Below, piece by piece: positions 1 through 5,635 of a DNA stretch of 5,784 nt (the stretch's first letter is position 1; every line of letters starts with the position of its first letter). The stretch is taken from the NCBI GenBank assembly GCA_036379295.1, contig DASVGY010000042.1, forward strand, positions 1 through 5,784. Reading direction: 5' to 3'. The position numbers and the translations under genes were made by a program. This DNA is from Pseudopedobacter sp036379295. GTDB lineage: Bacteria > Bacteroidota > Bacteroidia > Sphingobacteriales > Sphingobacteriaceae. The notes beneath the pieces were generated by a model that saw only the letters and a program-made list of their open reading frames with translations, did not search any database and had not been told where the DNA came from.

Positions 1-315
1 TTTTTTAAATTGGGTTGGAAAATCATTTGGGATCCAGCCTAATATTTTTAGCGCATTTAGTAATCTGGTTCTACGTAGTTTATATCTTTGATTTAATCTT
101 CTTGCACCTCTGGCCTGCCTTCTATTTGCTGCTTTTGAAACAGTAATACCAGTTTCAAATTTATTCATTGAATCTGCGTCCATAGGAATAATCCTACTTC
201 CTAATTGGATTATTTTCCCTTTTAAAGAATCAATATTTTTATCATAAGCATTAGTCTCAATAAATGCCCATCCAATAGAATTTGTCCCTATATCGAGGCC
301 CAGGATTTTTTTCAT
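1..315 (-). CDS. cas9: Type II-C CRISPR endonuclease Cas9, N-terminal 105 residues (runs off the left edge)
   Basis: RNA-guided DNA endonuclease of a type II CRISPR-Cas system; it uses a crRNA:tracrRNA pair to cut invading DNA. I translated this partial frame directly. It starts at the ATG at 315-313 and stays open to base 1. Residues 2-20 form the RuvC-I motif (ILGLDIGTNSIGWA), with the catalytic Asp at residue 8. Residues 40-45 read SRIIPM, which I associate with Bacteroidota Cas9s. Residues 60-86 are the Arg-rich bridge helix (SKAANRRQARGARR, then RYKLRRTRLL), which contacts guide RNA and links the two lobes. Recognition lobe, HNH, RuvC-II/III and PAM-interacting domain lie outside the window, so total length, activity and PAM are unknown. 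Bacteroidota II-C Cas9s are often about 1,400-1,500 residues. A tracrRNA candidate lies immediately upstream on the same strand, which supports type II. Subtype II-C is inferred from the N-terminus and the tracrRNA style. Confidence 0.95.
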   Translation of the reverse strand, partial: MKKILGLDIGTNSIGWAFIETNAYDKNIDSLKGKIIQLGSRIIPMDADSMNKFETGITVSKAANRRQARGARRLNQRYKLRRTRLLNALKILGWIPNDFPTQFKK

Positions 316-338
316 TAGGAATATATTTTAGGTTTAAC

Positions 339-366
339 AAAAAAATGCCCCGAAATACGTCGAGGC
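339..366 (-). terminator. Rho-independent terminator ending the tracrRNA
   Basis: On the - strand, GCCTCGA (366-360) pairs with TCGGGGC (353-347). This gives a 7-bp stem with one T-G wobble at the fourth pair and a 6-nt loop (359-354). One A and then seven Ts (345-339) follow. There is no T run on the other side, so it works on the - strand only. It doubles as the 3' hairpin of the tracrRNA. Confidence 0.85.
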
Positions 367-407
367 TCGTGAAAATCATTACGGAATGATCCTTATTGTG
401 ATTTGCT
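339..407 (-). ncRNA. Candidate tracrRNA for the adjacent Cas9
   Basis: Trans-activating RNA that pairs with the CRISPR repeat in pre-crRNA and anchors the guide in Cas9. Read on the - strand: an anti-repeat AGCAAATCACAAT (407-395), complementary to ATTGTGATTTGCT, which resembles the 5' end I remember for Bacteroidota II-C repeats (GTTGTGATTTGC). Next is ACAATAAGG (399-391), the same string as at this point in Neisseria meningitidis tracrRNA. Then a nexus region follows with a perfect 6-bp hairpin ATCATT-CCGT-AATGAT (390-375), and finally a terminator hairpin (366-347) with a U run (345-339). The 5' end is predicted from the promoter and could lie further upstream if the duplex is longer. The RNA would be about 69 nt, in the same direction as cas9, ending 23 bp before its start codon. 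Strand is supported by the one-sided U tract and by the anti-repeat direction. The matching array is not in the window, so pairing is untested. Confidence 0.82.
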
Positions 408-411
408 GAAA

Positions 412-442
412 GTAATGTAACATTAAAAATTAACTAGAACAA
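412..442 (-). promoter_or_regulatory. Bacteroidota-type promoter for the tracrRNA
   Basis: On the - strand, TTG (442-440) is followed after 20 nt by TACATTAC (419-412). This fits the -33 TTG / -7 TAnnTTTG pattern of Bacteroidota primary sigma factor promoters, with five of the six fixed -7 bases up to TAnnTT(T/A) and a mismatch at the last G. Transcription would start about 5-6 nt downstream, at A407 or G406, which is the first base of the anti-repeat. That agreement between promoter and RNA 5' end is the main support. Confidence 0.55.
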
Positions 443-482
443 AAAATAATTAAAATTTGTGCTTTTTGTGAAAACATTTAGC

Positions 483-508
483 GCCTCGCCTATCTGCGGG
501 GCTTTTTT
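483..508 (+). terminator. Orphan Rho-independent terminator, an inverted look-alike of the tracrRNA terminator
   Basis: On the + strand, GCCTCGC (483-489) pairs with GCGGGGC (496-502) around a 6-nt loop, followed by six Ts (503-508). The stem has the same length, same loop size and same T-G wobble at the fourth pair as the tracrRNA terminator at 347-366. The two 20-nt hairpins agree at 14 positions when each is read on its own strand. No + strand gene precedes it, so it either ends an unannotated small RNA or is the 3' remnant of a second tracrRNA copy. The bases before it (TTGTGAAAACATTTAGC, about 466-482) also look like the linker in other Bacteroidota tracrRNAs, from memory. Confidence 0.75.
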
Positions 509-584
509 ATATATGCTGTCTGGTAAATTTAATAATGCCTTTCAACTTATTCCCCGTCGGCGATAAATAAAAAAATACACTAAG

Positions 585-788
585 TCAATTTTTTTCGGAG
601 ATAAAATTTGCTGGTACTTTCTCCCACACATCTTCCACAGTTCTTCGGGAAAATGGGGCTATTCTCGAGGCGGTCTCAAAGAAATATTGCAGAATGGGTA
701 AAATCTCGGCAAAACCTGGCAATTCTAAACGGTTCATGCTTTTTAATAGTCCGCAGCATGAATATCTAAAATCATTGTCTTTCATCAT
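585..788 (-). CDS. Doubtful 67-residue hypothetical ORF
   Basis: Not recognised. The frame runs from a double Met (MMKDND) to a TGA at 587-585, in an otherwise gene-free stretch. It has a mixed, protein-like composition, including RRTVEDVWEKVPANFISEK at the C-terminus, a hydrophobic middle (LPGFAEILPILQYFF) and two adjacent Cys near residues 11-12. There is no signal peptide and no clear membrane segment. A weakly purine-rich AAAGG lies about 10 nt before the start. No promoter of the TAnnTTTG type is obvious. It points toward the tracrRNA-cas9 unit, but nothing ties it to CRISPR function. It could be a small real gene, a fragment of a decayed mobile gene, or chance. Confidence 0.2.
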   Translation of the reverse strand: MMKDNDFRYSCCGLLKSMNRLELPGFAEILPILQYFFETASRIAPFSRRTVEDVWEKVPANFISEKN

Positions 789-1086
789 GTGTTTTACCTT
801 TACAGGTCGAGAAACGTGGTTTGCCCTTAAATATCACAATACTTAATTTTAATTTGCTTACAGCCTTTAAGAATTCGATTTTAACATGCAAATGTAAAAA
901 TGCCCCTATCATCAGTGAAAAAGCAGAAAAACACGTTTTCCTTTTCGGTTGTTTTCAACATCTTTTTCAAAATGCAAAACTCAACTGTGGATTAAGCAAA
1001 AAACGCTTTTAAGTCTACCGGTTTAACTCTTTTTTTGAAATTGCAGGCAAATGCCACCAGTCCACTAACGCTCCAATTTTTTCTCT

Positions 1087-1094
1087 TATATTTG
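1087..1094 (+). promoter_or_regulatory. -7 element (TATATTTG) upstream of prfC
   Basis: TATATTTG is an exact match to the Bacteroidota -7 consensus TAnnTTTG and lies 78 bp before the prfC start codon. Transcription would begin near 1099-1100, giving a leader of about 73 nt. There is no TTG at the expected spacing about 20 nt upstream, so the -33 half is missing or weak and the call rests on one box. Confidence 0.45.
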
Positions 1095-1172
1095 CGCAAA
1101 TTTTAAACAAGCCGTTTAAAATAATAACCGTTTTATTTTAGAGTTTCTACAAGCAAAACGGCCGCTCAAATT

Positions 1173-2774
1173 ATGACAACATTACAAACAGAAATAGCCA
1201 AGAGACGTACTTTTGGAATCATTAGCCACCCCGATGCAGGAAAAACTACTTTAACAGAGAAGTTGTTGTTGTTTGGCGGTGCTATCCAAAAAGCGGGGAC
1301 GGTAAAGCGAAATAAAGACGAGAAAACTGCGACTTCCGATTTTATGGAGATTGAAAAGCAACGTGGTATTTCCGTAGCTACCTCTGTAATGGGTTTTGAG
1401 TATAAAAATGCCAAAATCAATATTTTGGATACGCCTGGTCATAAAGATTTTGCGGAAGATACTTACCGTACTTTAACAGCTGTCGATTCGGTTATTTTAG
1501 TGGTCGATTGCGTAAAAGGGGTAGAGGAACAAACCAAAAAACTGATGCAGGTTTGCCGGATGCGCCATACACCCGTGATTATCTTTATCAACAAGATGGA
1601 CCGTGAAGGTAAAGACCCCTTTGATTTGTTAGAAGAGTTAGAAAAAGAGCTCAACATTTCTACCCGCCCTTTAAGTTGGCCTATTGGGATTGGCTACTCT
1701 TTTAAAGGCGTTTATCAACTAAATAATAAAGTTTTAAACCTTTTTAGTGCTAATAAAAAACAGATTGAAAAGGAGCAAATAAGTATTGCAGATTTGGCAG
1801 ACCCACAGGTAGATCAACTGGTGGGAGATAGGTTGGCTGCCAAATTGAGGGAAGATGTGGAGCTGATTGAAACGGTTGCCGAACCCTTTGACAGAAGTTT
1901 GTACCTGGCTGGCTATTTGGCTCCGGTCTTTTTTGGAAGTGCTATTAATAATTTTGGTGTTCAGGAATTGCTGGAAACTTTTATTGATATTGCTCCAACT
2001 CCGCAAGGGCGGGATACCGATGTTAGAAAGGTGGAAAGTGCAGAACCTAAATTTACCGGTTTTGTTTTTAAAATTCACGCCAATTTAGATCCAAACCATC
2101 GCGATAGAATTGCATTCTGTAGAATTTGTTCTGGAACTTTTAAACGGAACACTTTTTACCAACACATCAGGCTAAACAAAAAACTAAAGTTTGCCTCGCC
2201 AACCAGCTTTATGGCAGATAATAAAAGTTTGGTAGAGGAGGCCTTCCCCGGCGATGTTATCGGTTTGTATGATTCTGGAAACTTTAAGATTGGTGATACT
2301 TTAACTGAAGGTGAAAATCTTCAGTTTGTGGGCATACCGAGTTTTTCGCCCGAGATATTTAGGGAGTTGGAAAACACAGACCCCTTTAAATCGAAACAGC
2401 TTGAAAAAGGGATTCACCAGTTGAGTGATGAGGGCGTTGCACAGCTTTTTATCCAAAATCCGGGCAACCGAAAAATTGTAGGAACGGTAGGTGAGCTGCA
2501 ATTTGAAGTGATTCAGTTTAGGTTATTGAATGAATACGGTGCGGCCTGTAACTTTAGGCACCTAAACATTAGTAAAGCCAAATGGATTTCGGCAACATCT
2601 GAAGAAGAGCTGAAAAAGTTTATTTTAAGACATAATTCTAAAATTGCTTACGATAAAGAAAATAAGCCGGTTTTTTTAGCCGGCTCGGCCTGGGATATTG
2701 AATATGCTACAAAGCAATTTCCAGAGGTAAGTTTCCATGATACCTCTGAATGGAGTTTGATGGAAAAAAAATAA
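1173..2774 (+). CDS. prfC: Peptide chain release factor 3 (RF3)
   Basis: Cytoplasmic translational GTPase that removes RF1/RF2 from the ribosome after peptide release. At 533 residues it is close to the usual length of about 525-530. The G domain shows all five motifs: G1 SHPDAGKT at 18-25, G2 in QRGISV at 63-68, G3 DTPGH at 86-90, G4 NKMD at 140-143 and G5 GSA at 255-257. RF3 is separated from the related EF-G by SHPDAGKTTLTEKLLLFGGA and by TSDFMEIEKQRGIS, both typical of this family. Beta-barrel domain II and the C-terminal domain follow, including GELQFEVIQFRL near residue 440-450. The start at 1173 places the G1 motif at the normal distance from the N-terminus, and an in-frame upstream Met is not apparent. 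It stands alone on the + strand, with its own -7 box, and converges on dnaJ. No frameshift or missing key residue was found. Confidence 0.97.
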   Translation: MTTLQTEIAKRRTFGIISHPDAGKTTLTEKLLLFGGAIQKAGTVKRNKDEKTATSDFMEIEKQRGISVATSVMGFEYKNAKINILDTPGHKDFAEDTYRTLTAVDSVILVVDCVKGVEEQTKKLMQVCRMRHTPVIIFINKMDREGKDPFDLLEELEKELNISTRPLSWPIGIGYSFKGVYQLNNKVLNLFSANKKQIEKEQISIADLADPQVDQLVGDRLAAKLREDVELIETVAEPFDRSLYLAGYLAPVFFGSAINNFGVQELLETFIDIAPTPQGRDTDVRKVESAEPKFTGFVFKIHANLDPNHRDRIAFCRICSGTFKRNTFYQHIRLNKKLKFASPTSFMADNKSLVEEAFPGDVIGLYDSGNFKIGDTLTEGENLQFVGIPSFSPEIFRELENTDPFKSKQLEKGIHQLSDEGVAQLFIQNPGNRKIVGTVGELQFEVIQFRLLNEYGAACNFRHLNISKAKWISATSEEELKKFILRHNSKIAYDKENKPVFLAGSAWDIEYATKQFPEVSFHDTSEWSLMEKK

Positions 2775-2958
2775 ACATTTTGGGCCATCGGCGGCTTAAG
2801 TATTTGCCTAAAACCGGCCAGCGAAAGCAAACGGTACCTTTCTTTAAGCTAAACAGTAAATTGAGCTAGTTTTATTTTTTAGCGAGGGCATAAACCAAAA
2901 AAGGTTGTCCTTTTACAAACAACCTTTAAAATTTTAACTTAAAAAAATCAAGCGTTAA
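2775..2958. other. Convergent intergenic region between prfC and dnaJ
   Basis: This 184-bp gap separates the prfC and dnaJ stop codons. It contains the dnaJ-side hairpin terminator at 2897-2927 and no ORF I would call. No separate terminator for prfC is evident; the hairpin at 2900-2927 may slow transcription from the + side too, but its + strand tail (TAAAATTTTAACTT) is a poor U tract. Confidence 0.6.
2897..2927 (-). terminator. Rho-independent terminator after dnaJ
   Basis: On the - strand, AAAGGTTGT (2927-2919) pairs with ACAACCTTT (2908-2900) in a perfect 9-bp stem around a 10-nt loop. The T run spans 2902-2897. It begins about 31 bp after the dnaJ stop codon, in the right direction to end the grpE-dnaJ transcript. 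Confidence 0.75.
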
Positions 2959-4122
2959 CTACTCAAAATATTCTTTCATCCTATCAAAAAAGCTCTTCTC
3001 GTTTTTTCCGGGACTTGGTTTAAAATTTTGCGATTCTTTTAATTTCTCTAACACTTCGCGTTCTTCGTTGCTTACAATTTTTGGAGTCCAAATGTTAATT
3101 TGTATCAATTGGTCTCCTTTGTGGTAAGAATTTACCTCTGGGATACCCTTCCCTTTCAAGCGTAAAATTTTACCCCCTTGTGTGCCGGGGTCTAATTTAA
3201 TTCTTGCTTTACCATCAATTGTAGGCACTTCTATTGTTGAGCCTAAAGTGGCATCCACAAAACTTACGTGTAAATCATAAATCACATTTATACCTTCTCT
3301 TTTTAAAGATTCGTGAGGGGTTTCTTCAATCAGGATGATCAAATCTCCTGGTACGCCTCCTCTAGGGGCAGCATTTCCTTTTCCGCTCATGCTCAATTGC
3401 ATTCCTTCGCTCACCCCAGCAGGGATATTAATGCTGATGGTTTCTTCTCCGCGAGTAATACCGTCTGCGTGGCAGGTATTACATTTAGAGGTAATAGTGC
3501 TTCCTTCGCCATTACAGGTAGGGCAAGTACTGGTGGTTTGCATTTGGCCTAAAATGGTATTTGTTACCCGCCTAACTGCTCCGCTGCCGCCACAAGTTTT
3601 ACAGGTAGAAAAAGAGCTTTTGTCTTTTGCGCCTGTTCCGTCGCAGGTATTGCAAAGCACTTGTTTATTTACTTTAATTTTTTTTTCTACACCATTGGCA
3701 ATCTCCTCAAGGGTTAGCTTTACCTTTATCCTAAGATTTGTGCCTTTTTGCACCCTTCTGCCGCCGCCACGAGATTGGCCGCCACCACCAAAGAAACTAT
3801 CAAACGGGCTACCGCCACCACCACCAAATATATCTCCGAACTGGCTAAAAATGTCTTCCATATTCATGGAACCACCGCCGTATCCACCAAAGCCACCCTG
3901 GGCGCCCGCATGGCCAAACTGGTCATACCGTTGTTTTTTTTCTGGGTTGCTTAACACCTCATAAGCTTCGGCGGCCTCCTTAAATTTTTCCTCAGCACCC
4001 TTATCATCCGGATTTTTATCGGGGTGGTACTTGATTGCCATTTTACGATAGGCTTTTTTAATTTCATCAGCCGATGCACCTTTGGAAACACCAAGTATAT
4101 CGTAATAGTCTCTTTTGCTCAT
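2959..4122 (-). CDS. dnaJ: Chaperone protein DnaJ (Hsp40)
   Basis: Co-chaperone that delivers unfolded proteins to DnaK and stimulates its ATPase. I place the start at the ATG at 4122-4120, giving 387 residues, because MSKRDYYDILGV is the canonical DnaJ N-terminus; the same frame extends upstream to 4191 but adds 23 residues unlike the family. Domains in order: J domain (about 1-70) with HPD at 33-35; Gly/Phe-rich linker (about 71-123), with several GGG runs and two DIFSQFGDIFGG-like segments; zinc-binding domain with Cys pairs at 157/160, 174/177, 200/203 and 214/217; then the C-terminal substrate-binding domains. This is a type I (class A) DnaJ of normal length. The fourth zinc motif reads CNTCHADG rather than CxxCxGxG, with both Cys kept. 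It follows grpE after 99 bp and ends at a hairpin terminator. Confidence 0.97.
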   Translation of the reverse strand: MSKRDYYDILGVSKGASADEIKKAYRKMAIKYHPDKNPDDKGAEEKFKEAAEAYEVLSNPEKKQRYDQFGHAGAQGGFGGYGGGSMNMEDIFSQFGDIFGGGGGSPFDSFFGGGGQSRGGGRRVQKGTNLRIKVKLTLEEIANGVEKKIKVNKQVLCNTCDGTGAKDKSSFSTCKTCGGSGAVRRVTNTILGQMQTTSTCPTCNGEGSTITSKCNTCHADGITRGEETISINIPAGVSEGMQLSMSGKGNAAPRGGVPGDLIILIEETPHESLKREGINVIYDLHVSFVDATLGSTIEVPTIDGKARIKLDPGTQGGKILRLKGKGIPEVNSYHKGDQLIQINIWTPKIVSNEEREVLEKLKESQNFKPSPGKNEKSFFDRMKEYFE

Positions 4123-4180
4123 TTTTCTTAAATTTTGAAGGATTGAAGGAGAGAATGATGGAATAACGTGAACGCAAGTC

Positions 4181-4217
4181 CATTCACCCATTCAAAATTC
4201 AATCATTCATTCATTTT
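4181..4217. repeat. Irregular ATTC-unit repeat between grpE and dnaJ
   Basis: Five ATTC units begin at 4182, 4190, 4197, 4205 and 4209, the last two in tandem and followed by CATT and a T run. The unit spacing of 4-8 bases is irregular. On the transcribed (-) strand this is a GAAT/GAATG-rich leader between the grpE stop and the dnaJ start. It may be simple low-complexity drift; I know of no function for it. Confidence 0.4.
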
Positions 4218-4221
4218 TTCT

Positions 4222-4824
4222 TTACGCTCCAACAATTACTTTTGCGTAGCGAATCACTTTATCATTAAGTAAATATCCTTTTTCTGCCTCGTCTATCACT
4301 TTACCTTTCAAATCTGGTGTGGGTGCCGGTATATTGGTAATAGCCTCGTGTATATCAGCATCAAAAGGTTGCCCAATGGTTTCCATCGGCTTTAAGCCCT
4401 TTTGTGCTAATAATGAGCTTAGCTTATTTTGAATTAATTCAACACCTTCTTTAACAGATTGTACGTCAGTTGCAGTTTCCATTGCTTTTCCAGCCCGTTC
4501 AAAATCATCTAAAATGGTAAGTAATGATACAATAACATCTTTACCCGCGGTTTGTAAAAGTTCAACCCGCTCTTTACTGGTGCGTCGCTTATAATTATCA
4601 AATTCTGCGTACATCCGCACATATTTATCGTTCAGCATCGCAACTTCAGCTTTCAGTTTATCTGTTTCGCTAAGTTCTTCTGGTGTTTCCTCGGTTTGGT
4701 TTACTCTGGCATCATTAACCTGTTCTATCTGCTCCTCAACTTCTTCCTGCTTTTGAGTTTCTTCGTTCTGATCTGTCATTTTGTTCTTTTCTTCTGGCTC
4801 TGAAACCTTTTTTCTGTTAAACAT
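4222..4824 (-). CDS. grpE: Nucleotide exchange factor GrpE
   Basis: Homodimeric exchange factor that releases ADP from DnaK and so resets the chaperone cycle. The first ~55 residues are charged and Glu/Gln-rich, as is usual for the disordered GrpE N-terminus. A long helical segment with the family pattern LNDKYVRMYAEFDNYKRRTS follows, then VSLLTILDDFERA. The C-terminal beta domain includes GQPFDADIHEAI and GYLLNDKVIRYAKVIV, a clear GrpE signature. From the ATG at 4824 it is 200 residues. The start is uncertain: 4779 (MTDQNEET, 185 residues) has a more A-rich, AGAAG-containing upstream region, while the in-frame ATG at 4872 would lie upstream of the likely transcription start. Sits 99 bp before dnaJ in the same direction; the two gene products act together on DnaK, which is not in the window. 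Confidence 0.95.
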   Translation of the reverse strand: MFNRKKVSEPEEKNKMTDQNEETQKQEEVEEQIEQVNDARVNQTEETPEELSETDKLKAEVAMLNDKYVRMYAEFDNYKRRTSKERVELLQTAGKDVIVSLLTILDDFERAGKAMETATDVQSVKEGVELIQNKLSSLLAQKGLKPMETIGQPFDADIHEAITNIPAPTPDLKGKVIDEAEKGYLLNDKVIRYAKVIVGA

Positions 4825-4853
4825 AGCTGTAAAATATAACGGTGTGCAAATCC

Positions 4854-4885
4854 CAAACATTCTGCCATTCACTAAAAACAGTCAA
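4854..4885 (-). promoter_or_regulatory. Candidate promoter for grpE-dnaJ
   Basis: On the - strand, TTG (4885-4883) is followed after 21 nt by AATGTTTG (4861-4854), one base off the Bacteroidota TAnnTTTG element. Transcription would start near 4848, about 24 nt before the ATG at 4824. A competing -7-like box, TATATTTT (4838-4831), has no good TTG partner; if it were used, the start at 4779 would be favoured. Either would let grpE-dnaJ be expressed apart from ftsE. Confidence 0.35.
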
Positions 4886-4954
4886 CCTGTCAGTTTTCAA
4901 AAAGAAATACCTGCAAATTGACTGAAATTTAAGAAATGTTTTTGGGATAATAAT

Positions 4955-5635
4955 TTATACGGTGGCGTCTTCAATCACCCTGCCGTTTTCGCATTTGATA
5001 ATACGTGATGGAAAGGTACGAATGATGTGGTAGTCATGCGTTGCCATTAAAACTGCGGTACCCGACTGGCTAATCTGACGCAACAAAATCATGATCTCTT
5101 CTGATGTTTCTGGGTCTAAATTCCCGGTAGGTTCGTCAGCTAAAATCAGCTCAGGGTCGTTCAATAAGGCTCTTGCAACCACCACTCTTTGCTGCTCGCC
5201 GCCTGATATTTCATGGGGCATCTTTTTCATTTTGCTGCGTAAGCCTACTTTTTCAAGTACATCTTTAATTCTTTCGTCGATAAGGTTTTTATCTTTCCAA
5301 CCGGTAGAGCGTAAAACAAAAGCCAAGTTTTGCTCAATACTTCTATCGGTTAATAACTGAAAATCCTGAAAAACAATACCCAATTTCCTTCTCAAAAATG
5401 GTACATCGTTTTCTTTTAAATCTTTCAACTCATAACCAACCACGTGGCCGTCTCCGTTAACAATATGTAGGTCGCCGTAAATAATTTTTAGCAAACTACT
5501 TTTGCCAGAGCCGGTTTGCCCTATCAGGTACACAAATTCTCCGCTGTTAACATGTAAATTTACATCGGAAAGCACCAAATGCTTTTGCTGAAAAATATCA
5601 ATGTTGTTAAGTTTTATAACCGAATTGCCAACCAT
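4955..5635 (-). CDS. ftsE: FtsE-like ABC transporter ATP-binding protein (cell division)
   Basis: ABC ATPase, 226 residues, the usual FtsE length. FtsE works with the membrane protein FtsX at the division site, where the pair controls peptidoglycan hydrolases. Visible motifs: Walker A GQTGSGKS (39-46), Q-loop at VFQDFQLL (88-95), ABC signature SGGEQQ (144-149), Walker B LILADEP (163-169), D-loop NLD (172-174) and H-loop His200 in MATHDYHII. The FtsE/LolD-type features are VFQDFQLL, the short length and ADEPTGNLD. ATHDYHIIRTFPSRII near the C-terminus fits FtsE better than LolD. No membrane segment, as expected for the nucleotide-binding subunit. No ftsX is adjacent; in Bacteroidota the two are often separate, so the assignment rests on sequence alone and LolD/MacB-type ATPases remain alternatives. 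It starts immediately after the stop of the upstream gene (no gap), suggesting co-transcription. Confidence 0.85.
   Translation of the reverse strand: MVGNSVIKLNNIDIFQQKHLVLSDVNLHVNSGEFVYLIGQTGSGKSSLLKIIYGDLHIVNGDGHVVGYELKDLKENDVPFLRRKLGIVFQDFQLLTDRSIEQNLAFVLRSTGWKDKNLIDERIKDVLEKVGLRSKMKKMPHEISGGEQQRVVVARALLNDPELILADEPTGNLDPETSEEIMILLRQISQSGTAVLMATHDYHIIRTFPSRIIKCENGRVIEDATV

Larger units (their letters stand above)
510..1172. other. Gene-poor spacer between the CRISPR unit and prfC
   Basis: About 660 bases without a convincing gene apart from the doubtful ORF at 585-788. A 63-codon + strand frame at 821-1012 has a Lys/Asn/Phe-rich composition expected of AT-rich noncoding DNA, and I do not call it. 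I see no tRNA, CRISPR repeat, insertion-sequence ends or integrase. The right end holds the prfC promoter element. Confidence 0.6.

Noticed and set aside
316..520. Possible CRISPR array or isolated repeat near cas9
   Set aside because: No repeated unit with spacers is present. The repeat-like string at 395-407 is better explained as the complement of the tracrRNA anti-repeat.
821..1012. 63-codon + strand frame upstream of prfC
   Set aside because: Low-complexity Lys/Asn/Phe/Leu composition, no motif and no promoter or conserved context; consistent with chance in AT-rich DNA.
1734..2078. 114-codon - strand frame within prfC
   Set aside because: Shadow of the RF3 reading frame, with no recognisable protein features.
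2665..2685. Hairpin AGCCGG / CCGGCT with a T-rich loop
   Set aside because: It lies inside the prfC coding sequence, and no T run follows it on either strand, so it is not a terminator.
3335..3964. Long + strand open frame (209 codons) antisense to dnaJ
   Set aside because: Pro-rich product is the antisense reading of the Gly-rich linker and zinc domain of DnaJ; the - strand gene is certain.
4123..4191. Upstream in-frame extension of dnaJ by 23 codons
   Set aside because: The residues do not resemble DnaJ and lie in the repeat-rich grpE-dnaJ spacer; the canonical start MSKRDYYD is at 4122.
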